Source of the DNA: Streptococcus hyointestinalis
Lineage (GTDB): Bacteria > Bacillota > Bacilli > Lactobacillales > Streptococcaceae
Length of the DNA stretch: 64,000 nucleotides
Assembly: GCF_900459405.1 (NCBI RefSeq)
Contig: NZ_UHFN01000002.1
Location: 149,009-213,008, forward strand
Direction of reading: 5' to 3'
The notes below the pieces were generated by a model. That model did not search any database and had not been told where the DNA came from. It worked only from the letters and a program-made list of their open reading frames with translations. A program made the translations under genes and the position numbers. This document shows positions 24,405-34,605 of this stretch, piece after piece (within the stretch, counting starts at the first letter, position 1; the number at the start of each line of letters is the position of its first letter).

Positions 24405-24451
24405 AGAGTAGTTGCAACGCTACTCTTTTATTTATGGAGGAAAACAACATG
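24405..24451 (+). repeat. Hairpin-SD module, copy 5 (divergent)
   Basis: AGAGTAG...CTACTCT (24405-24427), TTTTATTT, then ATGGAGGAAAACAACATG. Stem sequence differs from copies 1-4 but the layout is the same. Confidence 0.7.
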
Positions 24452-27400
24452 ACAAACTTTAAAATGACTGACGCTTTTACATTCCCAAAAACTAAGGCTG
24501 AAAAAGTCGAAGCTAACATGCAAGCGATTCGCTTGGTGAAAAAACTCCAAGAAACTGGAGAGACAGCATTTGCTGAAGAACAAGCTATCCTCGCTCGCTA
24601 TGTTGGCTGGGGTGGATTAGCGAACGACTTCTTTGATAGTCGCAGCAGTCGCTTTGAAGCTGAAAGAAATGAATTAAAAGCGCTCGTTACCAAAGAAGAA
24701 TACCATGCAATGGAACAATCTTCTCTAACGGCTTACTACACTGATCCTGCTATAGCTCGTGAAATGTGGGAGCATTTACTAGAAGATGGTTTCAAAGGTG
24801 GTAACATCCTAGACCCATCAATGGGTACTGGTATCTTCTTTGCAACGATGCCAGAAAAAATTATGTCTAACTCAACCCTATATGGGATAGAGTTAGATAC
24901 TATTACTGGTGCTATTGCTAAACAACTGTTTCCAGAAGCAACCATCAAAGTCCAAGGCTTTGAAACGGTTGATTTTAAGGACAGCCCATTTGACCTTGTG
25001 ATTACTAACGTTCCATTTGGAGACTTTCGTATCCGCGATAATGAAAACGGTAAGGTTTATCTCATCCACGATTACTTTATTTCTAAAGCTACTCGCTTGG
25101 TAAGAGATAAAGGAGTTGTAGCTGTCATTACATCTACAGGAACAGTTGATAAGAGAACAGGCTCAGTTCTACGTGAACTGGATGCTAACAACATCGCCTT
25201 TCTTGGTGGTGTACGCTTACCTAATAACGCTTTTCGTGCTATTGCAGGAACAACTGTAACAAGTGATATTCTATTCTTCCAAAAGAACGGTCTTGAATCA
25301 AACGATGAACTTTATTTCGGTTTAACAAAGAGTGATTTGGATGAAGAAGGACGAGTGTTCGTTAATACTTACTTCCGAAAAGAAGAAGGTGAAGAGAACG
25401 AACAAGTTCTTGGAAACTACACTATCCGCTACTTTAACGGAGCAACACTTTCTCTTGCTCCTTATGCTGATAGCGACCTAATGGAAGATTTAAATGAAGC
25501 TCTTAAAAATCTCTGCTTTGCTGAAGGTTTAGCCAAGGCAACCTCTAACGATGTTGAAGTGGTTGAACTAGTAGGAGAAGAAGATATTGAGCTTATTGAA
25601 CGCTTGAATATCCGTTTGCACGAGTACGCTTGTGACGCTAATAATAATATTTACTATCGTGATACTGAAGGTGTCCGACCATCTAGTCGTTCAGCTGAAA
25701 TGGTCTTTTACCAAAACAAAGATGGAGTATTCTCTCACTATGATAAGAAATACTCTGATAAAGTCATTTCAGAATTTGAAAAAGCTAGAGATAAAGACGA
25801 CAGTATCGTAACAAGTACTTACATCAGTCCTACACCATCAACGAAAGGTGCTAATAAAGGACTTTACAAAGGTGTATACTTCTACGAAAAAGCTCTTGAG
25901 AAAACTGAAAATGCACGTATCCTTGGCATGATTAAGATTAAAAATGCTTATCAAGATGTCATTGATATTCAAGCAACAAGTGATTATGACAAAGATGAGT
26001 TTCAAACTCGTCTAGCAAGATTAAACACCATCTACGACCACTTTGTGGCAACATATGGTTTTATCAATCTCGCTGCTAACGCTCGGTTGTTTGAACGTGA
26101 TGACCGTTATCCATTGATTGCGAGCTTGGAAGAAGAAGAGCTTGACGAAAATGATAGTAGTAAAATTGTCTACATCAAGTCAGAAGCCTTTAAAAAAGCG
26201 CTTGTTCGTCCTAAAAAAGAATTGAAAATTGTTGATAGTGCTTATGAAGCGCTAATGACAAGTCTCTCTGAAGGACGTGGCGTTGACTTTGACCTCATGA
26301 TGTCTGTTTATCCAAACAGCACTAAAGACACCTTGGTCGAAGAGCTTGGAACTTTGATTATGATAGACGTAGAGTGGTATCAACAAAGTAATGTTATCGC
26401 ATATGAGATAAAAGACGCAGCACTCGCCGGAGATGTGCGTACAAAACGTGATATTGCTCAATCGCTGTTAGAAAAAGGGGACAATGCTGCTGACTGGGAG
26501 TGGTATGTGGAACAATTTGAACAAGTCATCCCAGAAGATGTCCTGATTACTGATATTTCCTTTAACCTCGGTTCTGCATGGATTCCAAATCGAGTTGTGG
26601 GTTACTTTGCATGGAAAGTGCTTGGTGACTCCCATGATATGACGTTTGAGGATGAAGCATGTGACAACGTTATTACCACAACCAAAATTGGACGTGGGAT
26701 TAAACAAAAATTTGTAAATCGTATCATGAACCGCCAAGGAAACATCAAATTTGGTCTACGTGAAAACTCCAAGTATGGACGTGGACATGACATTCTTACC
26801 TACCTCTTAGGTTCTGACCAGCCAACTATCACAAAGAACATTGGAACTACTGAAGAACCTAAACGTGTCGTTGACGAAGTTGCGACAGCAAACCTACGTG
26901 AAGCTGAACGTCAATTACAAGAAGCCTTTAAGTCATTTGTTGAAGAGGACGATGAACTTGTTAAAGTTGTTGAAGCAGCTTATAACGATACTTTTAATCG
27001 TCGTGTCAATCGCCAATATGACGGAAGTCACTTAAAAATTGACGGTCTCATCAAAGGTGCTGAACTTCGTCCGCATCAACTCAATGCAGTACAACGTATT
27101 ATTGAGGACAAGCGTGCTTTATTAGCGCATGAGGTTGGTAGTGGTAAATCCCTTACCATGACAAGCGCAGCATTCAAAATGAAAGACCTAGGACTTATCA
27201 ATAAACCGATGTTTGTTGTGCCGTCTAGTCTGACTGCTCAGTTTGGACAAGAAATCATGCGTTTCTTCCCAACACGAAAAGTGTTCGTGACAACTGAACA
27301 AGATTTCGAAAAGTCACGCCGTCGCTTATTCATCTCTCGTATCATCACTGGTGATTACGATGGAATTGTTATTGGACACAGTCAATTTCAAAAAATCAAA

Positions 27401-29881
27401 GTCTCTCAAGAGCGCCAAGTACAGTTCTTGAATGATAAGATTGCTGAAATGCAAGATGTCCTAGACTATGCCGAAGAAAACGATGATAGAATTAGCTACA
27501 AGCAAGCGAAAGCTCTTGAGCGTAACTATGAAGCGCAGTTGATGAAAGTGCGTGACAGCTCACAAAGTCGTACCGATGATTTCATTGATTTTGAATCCCT
27601 CGGTGTTGACATGCTTTTTGTCGATGAAGCGCACAAGTACAAAAATGTACGTCCACTAACTCGTTTAGGTAACGTAGCTGGTATTGGTAATACAACTGCT
27701 CAACAAAATATTGATATGGAGATGAAAATTCGATCTATTCAAGAAGAGCATAACTACACCAATGTTGTGTTTGCGACTGGTACTCCAGTTTCAAACTCTA
27801 TTAGTGAAATGTACACAATGATGAACTACATCCAACCAGATGTCCTTGAGGACTTTGGTATGGATAACTTCGATGCGTGGGTCGGTGCGTTTGGTATTAT
27901 TGAAAATAGTCTCGAACTAAACCCTACAGGTGATAAGTATGTCTCACGTAAACGTTTCTCTAAATTTACCAACCTACCAGAGCTAATGGCTATTTATCGT
28001 ATCACAACCGATATTGCCATGACTGAGGACCTAGACCTTCCTGTTCCAGAAGAAGAAAAGATTGCTGTTAAAAGTGAATTAACAGACGCTCAAAAAGAAT
28101 ACCTTAATCTTTTAGTTGAGCGTTCTGATAAAATCAAATCTCGTTCTGTAGATCCAACAGAAGACAACATGTTAAAAATCACGAGTGAAGCTCGTAAGTT
28201 GGCTCTTGATATGCGACTCCTTAACGAAAAAAAATACACCTTGTCTGACAATAACAAGATGTTGCAAGTCGTTGATAGAGTAGAAGCTATCTATCACAGA
28301 GAACAGGCTCACCGTGGCACACAAATGATTTTTACTGACCTTGGAACTCCTCGCCCTAACCAATTTTCAATCTATCAAGAGTTGAAAGACCTTTTGGTAG
28401 AGCGTGGTATCCCAGAAGAAGAGATTGCATTCATTCACGACGCCAATACGAAAAAAGCTAAACTTCAATTGTCACGTCAAATGAATGCTGGTGAAATTCG
28501 TGTTTTAATCGCTTCTACTGAAAAAGGTGGTACTGGTCTTAACGTCCAACGTCGCTTGAAAGCTGTACACCATTTAGACGTCCCTTGGAAGCCTAGTGAT
28601 ATTATTCAACGTAACGGTCGTATCGTTCGTCAAGGTAATATCTATAAGAAAGTGCAAGTGTTCCACTATATCACTACTGGGTCATTTGATAACTACTTAT
28701 GGCAAATCCAAGAAACAAAGCTCAAATATATCACTCAAATTATGACGTCTCGCAATCCTGTGCGTGCTGCAGAGGATATTGATGAACAAACCATGACAGC
28801 ATCCGATTTTAAGGCGATTGCTACTGGTAATCCATACCTTAAATTGAAGATGGAACTCGATAATGAGTATGAGCTGCTTGTCAATCGCAGAAAAGCATGG
28901 GAGCGTTCTTATCATGACTCTATTCGCCGCATGGACAATGCAAAACAAAACCTTAAATTGATTGATATTCGACTTGAACGAATTCGTGAGGATAAAGTCA
29001 CTGCTAAAGCCAATCGTTTAGAACCTGTCCTTGATGAGGATGGAAAAGTTGTTAATGACGGTTTTGAAATGACTTTTAGTAACGGCAAAACGTTTACTAA
29101 ACGTGACGCTGCAGGTAATCAACTTCACTTTGACATGCAAATGAATGTGTCACCAGAACGAAAACTTGTGACACTGGCTACTTATCGTGGTTTCGCATTG
29201 AAAATGCAGACTATGGAAAAACCATACAAAATGGGTACGATATTGAAATTAAGTATTGTCGGTGCTAATTCATATCCTATCAAAGTTGATTTTGCGAGTC
29301 CGTTAGGGACAATTCAAAAAATTAACAATGTCATTGCTGGTTTAACCAAAAAAGAGCAAAGCATGCTAGAAGATAAAGAAAATTACCAAATTGTTTTAAA
29401 ACGTGGCTTAGTAGATGATACATTCTCCGATCAAGCTCGTCTTGACTATGTTGAAGCAAAACGTGCTGTTATCTGTCCTCTTGTTGAGAACGAAGAGACC
29501 ACCACTGAAGAAATCGAAAAAGCGATTGCGGAGTTCGAGAAAAACTATGAAGGTGAAATCGTTGCTCAAGAAACAGTAACATCAGTAGAACGTTATAGCG
29601 AAAACTATGACGAAAGCGAAAGTGAGGTTGTAGAAGAAATCGAAGAGGTTAAAGAGGAAACAACAAAAGTTGGTAATGCCGGTGACAATGCAACTGAATT
29701 TTCAGCACTTGTTGATGAATTCCTAACTGAAGCAAATGAATTTCTTAAACAAGCTAATGACCTGTTCGATGATGTCCTATCTAAAAACGTTCTGGAAACA
29801 GAAGTTAAGATAACGTCTCCTTATATCGAACAAAATATAAGCGTTTATGAAGAAGTTTCATTGTTTGATTTTATTGCCTAA
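24449..29881 (+). CDS. Giant DNA methylase-helicase protein
   Basis: 1810-residue protein. N-terminal N6-adenine methyltransferase-like domain: motif I DPSMGTG (about 122) and motif IV NVPFGDF (about 187; Val replaces the usual Pro of NPPF). A superfamily 2 helicase follows: Walker A HEVGSGKS (about 895), DEAH box (about 1058), motif III ATGTPVSNS, motif VI QRNGRIVRQG (about 1388). The C-terminal about 300 residues are acidic and end VSLFDF. Such fusions are common on conjugative elements and phages, where they may modify incoming DNA and counter restriction. Start ATG at 24449 after the SD module. Last gene of the operon. Confidence 0.85.
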   Translation: MTNFKMTDAFTFPKTKAEKVEANMQAIRLVKKLQETGETAFAEEQAILARYVGWGGLANDFFDSRSSRFEAERNELKALVTKEEYHAMEQSSLTAYYTDPAIAREMWEHLLEDGFKGGNILDPSMGTGIFFATMPEKIMSNSTLYGIELDTITGAIAKQLFPEATIKVQGFETVDFKDSPFDLVITNVPFGDFRIRDNENGKVYLIHDYFISKATRLVRDKGVVAVITSTGTVDKRTGSVLRELDANNIAFLGGVRLPNNAFRAIAGTTVTSDILFFQKNGLESNDELYFGLTKSDLDEEGRVFVNTYFRKEEGEENEQVLGNYTIRYFNGATLSLAPYADSDLMEDLNEALKNLCFAEGLAKATSNDVEVVELVGEEDIELIERLNIRLHEYACDANNNIYYRDTEGVRPSSRSAEMVFYQNKDGVFSHYDKKYSDKVISEFEKARDKDDSIVTSTYISPTPSTKGANKGLYKGVYFYEKALEKTENARILGMIKIKNAYQDVIDIQATSDYDKDEFQTRLARLNTIYDHFVATYGFINLAANARLFERDDRYPLIASLEEEELDENDSSKIVYIKSEAFKKALVRPKKELKIVDSAYEALMTSLSEGRGVDFDLMMSVYPNSTKDTLVEELGTLIMIDVEWYQQSNVIAYEIKDAALAGDVRTKRDIAQSLLEKGDNAADWEWYVEQFEQVIPEDVLITDISFNLGSAWIPNRVVGYFAWKVLGDSHDMTFEDEACDNVITTTKIGRGIKQKFVNRIMNRQGNIKFGLRENSKYGRGHDILTYLLGSDQPTITKNIGTTEEPKRVVDEVATANLREAERQLQEAFKSFVEEDDELVKVVEAAYNDTFNRRVNRQYDGSHLKIDGLIKGAELRPHQLNAVQRIIEDKRALLAHEVGSGKSLTMTSAAFKMKDLGLINKPMFVVPSSLTAQFGQEIMRFFPTRKVFVTTEQDFEKSRRRLFISRIITGDYDGIVIGHSQFQKIKVSQERQVQFLNDKIAEMQDVLDYAEENDDRISYKQAKALERNYEAQLMKVRDSSQSRTDDFIDFESLGVDMLFVDEAHKYKNVRPLTRLGNVAGIGNTTAQQNIDMEMKIRSIQEEHNYTNVVFATGTPVSNSISEMYTMMNYIQPDVLEDFGMDNFDAWVGAFGIIENSLELNPTGDKYVSRKRFSKFTNLPELMAIYRITTDIAMTEDLDLPVPEEEKIAVKSELTDAQKEYLNLLVERSDKIKSRSVDPTEDNMLKITSEARKLALDMRLLNEKKYTLSDNNKMLQVVDRVEAIYHREQAHRGTQMIFTDLGTPRPNQFSIYQELKDLLVERGIPEEEIAFIHDANTKKAKLQLSRQMNAGEIRVLIASTEKGGTGLNVQRRLKAVHHLDVPWKPSDIIQRNGRIVRQGNIYKKVQVFHYITTGSFDNYLWQIQETKLKYITQIMTSRNPVRAAEDIDEQTMTASDFKAIATGNPYLKLKMELDNEYELLVNRRKAWERSYHDSIRRMDNAKQNLKLIDIRLERIREDKVTAKANRLEPVLDEDGKVVNDGFEMTFSNGKTFTKRDAAGNQLHFDMQMNVSPERKLVTLATYRGFALKMQTMEKPYKMGTILKLSIVGANSYPIKVDFASPLGTIQKINNVIAGLTKKEQSMLEDKENYQIVLKRGLVDDTFSDQARLDYVEAKRAVICPLVENEETTTEEIEKAIAEFEKNYEGEIVAQETVTSVERYSENYDESESEVVEEIEEVKEETTKVGNAGDNATEFSALVDEFLTEANEFLKQANDLFDDVLSKNVLETEVKITSPYIEQNISVYEEVSLFDFIA

Positions 29882-29891
29882 CTTTTCCTTG

Positions 29892-29916
29892 GTATAGCTA
29901 GTTTTTCTAGCTATAC
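29892..29916 (+). terminator. Hairpin after the accessory operon
   Basis: Perfect GTATAGCTAG / CTAGCTATAC stem with a T5 loop; no good T-run follows, so termination efficiency is uncertain. Confidence 0.5.
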
Positions 29917-29963
29917 TAACTAAGTCCCTAAAATGCTATCATATTAGGGGTTTAGCTAGTATA

Positions 29964-31427
29964 GTGAACCACCCCTACCTACGCATACGCTAAGAGGTAG
30001 GGGCTTCTTGGGTAGAGTGCAGACTTATTGATTAGCTGACTAACCAACAGAGGTTACACTATTTTACCAAGCTATCCCCGTAGTTCCTACGGTTCATTTG
30101 TTTTGGACTAGGCTAATCTCAATCCTTCATTTAGGATATTGATACTAGCGTTGATGTCTCTATCATGATGAGAACCACAATTCTCGCAAGTCCAATTTCG
30201 GATATTGAGTGGTTTCTTTCCAGAGTTGTGACCGCAATCTGAACATAGTTGAGATGATGGATACCAACGACTGATTTTTGATACTTGTTTCTCGTACCAT
30301 TCAGCCTTATATTCCAACATTCTCACAAATTCAGACCATGAGACATCGCCAATAGATTTCGCTAACTTGTGATTAGTCATCAGGTTTTTACTCGATAAGT
30401 CCTCAATACAGATAATATCGTGGTTCTTGATAATCTCCATACTGAGCTTATTGAGAAAGTCCTTACGCTTATTGGCAATCTTTTCATGGATTTTAGCAAC
30501 CTTGATACGTTGCTTTTGGTAATTAGCACTCTCGGATAGTTTCTTTCCTGCCTTTTTAGCACCCAAGGCACGTCGAGATAGTATTTTTTGTTCCTTAGCC
30601 AACTTCTTAGACAGGTTCTTCAGAAACCGCTCATTACCGATTTTCTCACCAGTGGATAGAATGGCGAAGTTTTCAATACCTAGGTCGATACCAACAGAAG
30701 TACCTGTCTTTGGAAGGGGCTGGACATCGCTTTCACAGAGAATAGAAATGTAATACTTTCCAGTTTCTGTCATGGAGATAGTTGCACTTTTGATTGTACC
30801 AATCATTTGACGATGTTGTTCCAATCTAACCCAACCAATCTTAGGGAGCTTGACTTTACCGTCAGAAACGGCTATTGTACCATTTTGGTTATTTGTTCGA
30901 TAAGACTGACGGTGGCGTTTTGACTTGAATTTAGGAAAGCCAAATCCAGAGTTGAAGAATGATTTATAGGCTTTTTGCAAGTTGAGCTGAACATTGGCAA
31001 GTGCCAAACTGTCAACCTCTTTCAGCCAAGGGAACTCTTTCTTATACTGAGCTGGTGTGTTTTTGAGCGTTTTACCAGTCTCCTCGTAATACTTGATTTT
31101 ATCTGCAAGCATCATATTCCAGATAGCACGAGATGAACCGAATGTTTTCGCAAACATGATACGCTGGTCAAGGTTGGGATATAAGCGAAATTTATAGGAT
31201 TTTTGCTTAACAGTCACACAGAACTCCTTCCCAAGTTTTTTATACTACTATTATACCTCTAGTAGCCTCAATACTCCAAGTCGGTTGGACGATACTATCC
31301 TACGAATTTGACTGCTTATACTTTAACCTCTATTTTTGGGGGCGATGATTACACATTGAGTCCTATGCCATATCCAAGCCCTTACATCCCACCACCTAAG
31401 AGAGGTGGGGGAATGTAAGGGCTGTTA
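29964..31427 (-). mobile_element. IS200/IS605-type element with tnpB only (element 3)
   Basis: Minus-oriented. Right end: CCCCTACCTC...GGTAGGGG hairpin then GGTTCAC ending at 29964. Left end: CCCCCACCTCTCTTAGGTGGTGGG hairpin region near 31387-31415, flanked at 31428 by GTTAAAAT (TTTTAAC on the minus strand), the same flank as element 2. No tnpA. Confidence 0.75.
30108..31217 (-). CDS. tnpB: TnpB RNA-guided nuclease (element 3)
   Basis: 369-residue TnpB with intact RuvC residues: [11 protein letters not shown] (Asp), CIEDLSSKN (Glu), [10 protein letters not shown] (Asp) and a zinc ribbon CSDC...CENC. The promoter on the minus strand (TTGGAG, about 18 bp, TATAAT near 31245-31275) has the same TAGGATAGTATCGTCCA upstream stretch as element 1. 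The omega RNA would end at 29964 with guide TATACTAGCTAAACCC. It is related to, but not a recent copy of, element 1. Confidence 0.9.
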   Translation of the reverse strand: MTVKQKSYKFRLYPNLDQRIMFAKTFGSSRAIWNMMLADKIKYYEETGKTLKNTPAQYKKEFPWLKEVDSLALANVQLNLQKAYKSFFNSGFGFPKFKSKRHRQSYRTNNQNGTIAVSDGKVKLPKIGWVRLEQHRQMIGTIKSATISMTETGKYYISILCESDVQPLPKTGTSVGIDLGIENFAILSTGEKIGNERFLKNLSKKLAKEQKILSRRALGAKKAGKKLSESANYQKQRIKVAKIHEKIANKRKDFLNKLSMEIIKNHDIICIEDLSSKNLMTNHKLAKSIGDVSWSEFVRMLEYKAEWYEKQVSKISRWYPSSQLCSDCGHNSGKKPLNIRNWTCENCGSHHDRDINASINILNEGLRLA

Positions 31428-31847
31428 GTTAAAATACCAACATAAAAATATATAGATATAACTAAGTATATATTTAGGTAAAAATAAAGGGGTAAAAAAT
31501 TAACGAGAAATCTAAATATAATGATGTATTTATGGGAATATTAAGGTATTTATAGTGACAAATATACTGCTTTATTGTACAATAGGACAATAGAGGGATT
31601 ATTATAATATATTTCGACATAACTCTAGGAACTGTATTGTGAAAAGGGATACTTCATAAAATCTATAAATCTATAAATTTATAGACTTTGTGACATTGTT
31701 AACCGCTTAATGGGAAAAAGATGTTGACTTTGTTTAGTAGAAAAAGTATAATTTGTTTACTAAAAGTCCGAAGTGTAAAATCACTTCTTCAAACCGTCTG
31801 ATACAATTTAAAACATCAAATTTTACCTAGAAATTTTAGAGGTGACA
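31428..31847. other. Intergenic region with orphaned promoter of xerS
   Basis: No ORF. AT-rich half-sites occur at 31440-31500. A consensus promoter, TTGACT (31724-31729), 17 bp, TATAAT (31747-31752), points toward xerS but is now separated from it by element 2. AGAGGTGA at 31838-31845 looks like the displaced SD. Confidence 0.6.
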
Positions 31848-33368
31848 GTCAACTACCCGTTACTAAAGTAACGGGCTTGTAGTAACTAATCTAGTACAAA
31901 CGTTTTATCAAACTCCTAGATATAACGTTACCACATCGGGGCAGGTTGACAAGAAACTTTCGTTTCAGCTACCCAACAGTAAACCATGTAAGGCTTACTG
32001 ATTTATTTCATGTTTTTCAAAACGTGGTTTCTCAACACCACTATTATACAAGGTTCCCAAGAACTGAATGTTCATGCTCGCTGCACGATCGTCATTGGTT
32101 CTAAAAGAACACCGTTTGCAACAAAACTCATGTTTTGCTCTATCACGATTATCTTTATCAATGTGACCACATTTTGGACAACGTTGACTTGTGTAATGTG
32201 CATCCGATTTAACAACAAGGGAACCGTTTGCTATAGCTTTATAAGCTAACTTTTGTTCCAAATCATAAAACGACCAGGAATGATGTTCGTAACGGTTTTC
32301 CTTCTTACGTTTAGAAACAGTGTCAAAGGTGACATTGGTTAAATCCTCTAGCATAAACAAAGTTCCTGAACCATAGGTATCAACGAGTGTCTTAGAAATA
32401 CGATGATTGACATCGTTCATCCAACGGGATTCTCGTTGATTGATAGCTTTCAGTCTTCGTTTAGCGGACTTTGTACCTTTGGATTGTAGTTCTTTACGTA
32501 ACCGTGCATAGTTACGACGTTTGTGACCAATTTGTTTACCAGAGTAAAACATCGTTTTACCTTTATTGTCATAAGTGGTCACCAATTGTCTCAAACCACG
32601 GTCAATACCAACAACGTTTCTGATTTCAGGTTCTTGGTCGTTTAACTCTTTGCTTACTGCGATGTGCATAAACCAGTGTTTACCTGATTTAAGAATTTTA
32701 GCAGTACCTAGTGTCCATGAACCGTCGAAATAATGCTCGAAACCGTTGTAAATCGGGTTAACAATCACACGTCCATGAACGGTGTTTAGAGAAACCTTAC
32801 CGTCTTTGGTATAGGAGTAATCACGATTACGTACTAAATCTAATTGCGGACGACTGAAAATAATTGGTTTCCAAAGAAAGTCTAAATCTTTGTTAATGTA
32901 GTTTTTAACTTCATTCCCGTGATTATCTTTCTTGTAACCGTCCCAGACACGTTGTTTACGCAATTGAGTTTGCACTGTTTTATACCGTGCCACAACGGTT
33001 CGTATACAGGTTTGAGCCATTTGTGATTTAAGTCCGAATTGTTCACGTAAATCACTGTAAACAAATTTGTTTAATGCTGTAGCATTTAACTGAAAACCGT
33101 GATTAAAAATGTAGTCTGAAACAAAGTTACAACCTTGTCGATACGCTTCTTGTGATTCAACCATTTTTACAATATCGTTCTGATTATCAAACACAATACG
33201 TGCTTTAATCACTCGATTCAAATCCATGTCTAACCCCTTTCTATTGAATTACTTTCATGACTTAATTATACCATATTATAGTCATGAATTCGATAGAAAA
33301 GTTGTTGTAATATTAAAAAAAAGGAGGACAACCGTTTCCTCCCCTCACTAAAGTGAGGGGTCTCCACG
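31848..33368 (-). mobile_element. IS200/IS605-type element with tnpB only (element 2)
   Basis: Minus-oriented. Right-end hairpin CCCGTTAC...GTAACGGG then TAGTTGAC, ending at 31848. Left-end hairpin CCCCTCAC...GTGAGGGG near 33337-33360, flanked by GTTAAAAT. Inserted between the probable SD and the ATG of xerS. No tnpA. Confidence 0.8.
31995..33227 (-). CDS. tnpB: TnpB RNA-guided nuclease (element 2, distinct clade)
   Basis: 410-residue TnpB of a different subgroup from the other two. RuvC acids: GIDRGLRQL (Asp), MLEDLTNV (Glu), TNDDRAASMN (Asp). Zinc ribbon CPKC...CKRC. SD AGAAAGGGG. Its guide would start TGTCACCTCTAAAATT, matching the xerS upstream region. Domains look complete, so activity is plausible. 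Confidence 0.9.
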   Translation of the reverse strand: MDLNRVIKARIVFDNQNDIVKMVESQEAYRQGCNFVSDYIFNHGFQLNATALNKFVYSDLREQFGLKSQMAQTCIRTVVARYKTVQTQLRKQRVWDGYKKDNHGNEVKNYINKDLDFLWKPIIFSRPQLDLVRNRDYSYTKDGKVSLNTVHGRVIVNPIYNGFEHYFDGSWTLGTAKILKSGKHWFMHIAVSKELNDQEPEIRNVVGIDRGLRQLVTTYDNKGKTMFYSGKQIGHKRRNYARLRKELQSKGTKSAKRRLKAINQRESRWMNDVNHRISKTLVDTYGSGTLFMLEDLTNVTFDTVSKRKKENRYEHHSWSFYDLEQKLAYKAIANGSLVVKSDAHYTSQRCPKCGHIDKDNRDRAKHEFCCKRCSFRTNDDRAASMNIQFLGTLYNSGVEKPRFEKHEINQ

Positions 33369-33379
33369 GTTAAAATCAT

Positions 33380-34516
33380 ATGAAAACTGAAAAACTTATG
33401 GAGTATATCCAGTCCTACTTAGAGGAAATGCCTTTTTATGTCAACGAGTATTATCGATCTAAAGTCGTTCAGGGGCGCTCTCAGAAAACTCTGTACGAGT
33501 ACCTAAAAGAATACAAACGTTTTTTCTCATGGCTTATAGAGGCCGACTTAACTTCGGCAGATACTATTAAAGACATTCAATTAGATACCCTAGCAAATCT
33601 TTCAAAGAAAGACATGGAGTCTTTTATTGTTTATTTGAGAGAAAGAAACCTCCTAAATAATTCTGCACAAGCAAAAAATAAGACATTATCTGAAAAAACG
33701 ATAAGCCGTACGTTAATATCTCTATCTAGCCTATTCAATTATCTAACAATTGAATCTGAGGATGAACATGGACAGCCCTACTTCGACCGAAATGTCATGA
33801 AAAAAATTAAGCTCAGTAAAAAAACACAAACTCTACAGGCACGTGCAGCAAGTATGAAATCTCAATTATTCTTAGGAGATCAGACGCAAGCCTTTATTGA
33901 CTTTATTGAGTTTGAGTATCCTAAAAAGATTTCAAATCGAGCTCTAGCTTCTTATAACATAAACAAGGAACGTGACCTTGCTATTATTTCACTATTCCTT
34001 GCTACAGGAATACGTCTATCGGAAGCTACAAATACAAACCTAACGGATCTAAATCTTAATGACTTAACTGTCAACGTTGTTCGTAAAGGGGGGGAGAATG
34101 ATACTGTAAGTATTGCCCCACTTGCCAAACGTTATTTAAAAGAATATCTTGAAATTAGAGAAAAACGTTATAAAGTCGGAAAATCACTATCCAAAGAAGA
34201 AAAAGCAAATATTAAGGATTCTAAAGAACGCCTTGATACAGAACGAGCTCTGTTTCTTTCAATTCAATCTGGTGTACCAAGAAGATTAGGCAGCGCAGCT
34301 ATTGAGCGTACTGTATCAAAATACTCTGAATGCTTCGGTATTAGAGTAACTCCTCATAAGCTTCGTCATACCTTGGCGACTCGGTTATACGGTGCTACAA
34401 AAGACCCGGTGCTTTTGGCACATCAACTAGGCCATAGGGGTGGAAATACACAATCTGTAACAACGTACGCTCACATCCTTAATGATGATACACAAAGGGC
34501 TTTACATGACCTATAA
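33380..34516 (+). CDS. xerS: XerS-like tyrosine recombinase
   Basis: 378-residue recombinase aligned by eye with streptococcal XerS over its whole length (PFYVNEYYRSK, LYEYLKEYKRFFSWL). Catalytic residues are present: ATGIRLSEA (Arg), HKLRHTLAT (His, Arg), HQLGHRG (His) and TYAHI (Tyr). On a plasmid it could resolve dimers or promote integration at a dif-like site. No SD is seen directly before the ATG at 33380 because element 2 ends 11 bp upstream; the likely original SD and promoter lie beyond the element. Expression may therefore be reduced. Confidence 0.85.
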   Translation: MKTEKLMEYIQSYLEEMPFYVNEYYRSKVVQGRSQKTLYEYLKEYKRFFSWLIEADLTSADTIKDIQLDTLANLSKKDMESFIVYLRERNLLNNSAQAKNKTLSEKTISRTLISLSSLFNYLTIESEDEHGQPYFDRNVMKKIKLSKKTQTLQARAASMKSQLFLGDQTQAFIDFIEFEYPKKISNRALASYNINKERDLAIISLFLATGIRLSEATNTNLTDLNLNDLTVNVVRKGGENDTVSIAPLAKRYLKEYLEIREKRYKVGKSLSKEEKANIKDSKERLDTERALFLSIQSGVPRRLGSAAIERTVSKYSECFGIRVTPHKLRHTLATRLYGATKDPVLLAHQLGHRGGNTQSVTTYAHILNDDTQRALHDL

Positions 34517-34566
34517 TAGCTAAATAGCAATTTAACAATGTCACTATTTAGCTAATACATATTTAA

Positions 34567-34597
34567 AAGGACTATCATGACGATAGTCCTTTGTTTT
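34567..34597. terminator. Bidirectional intrinsic terminator
   Basis: AAGGACTATC / GATAGTCCTT stem, TTGTTTTT on the plus side, between xerS and the convergent small membrane genes. Confidence 0.8.
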
Positions 34598-34605
34598 TAC
34601 TAATA

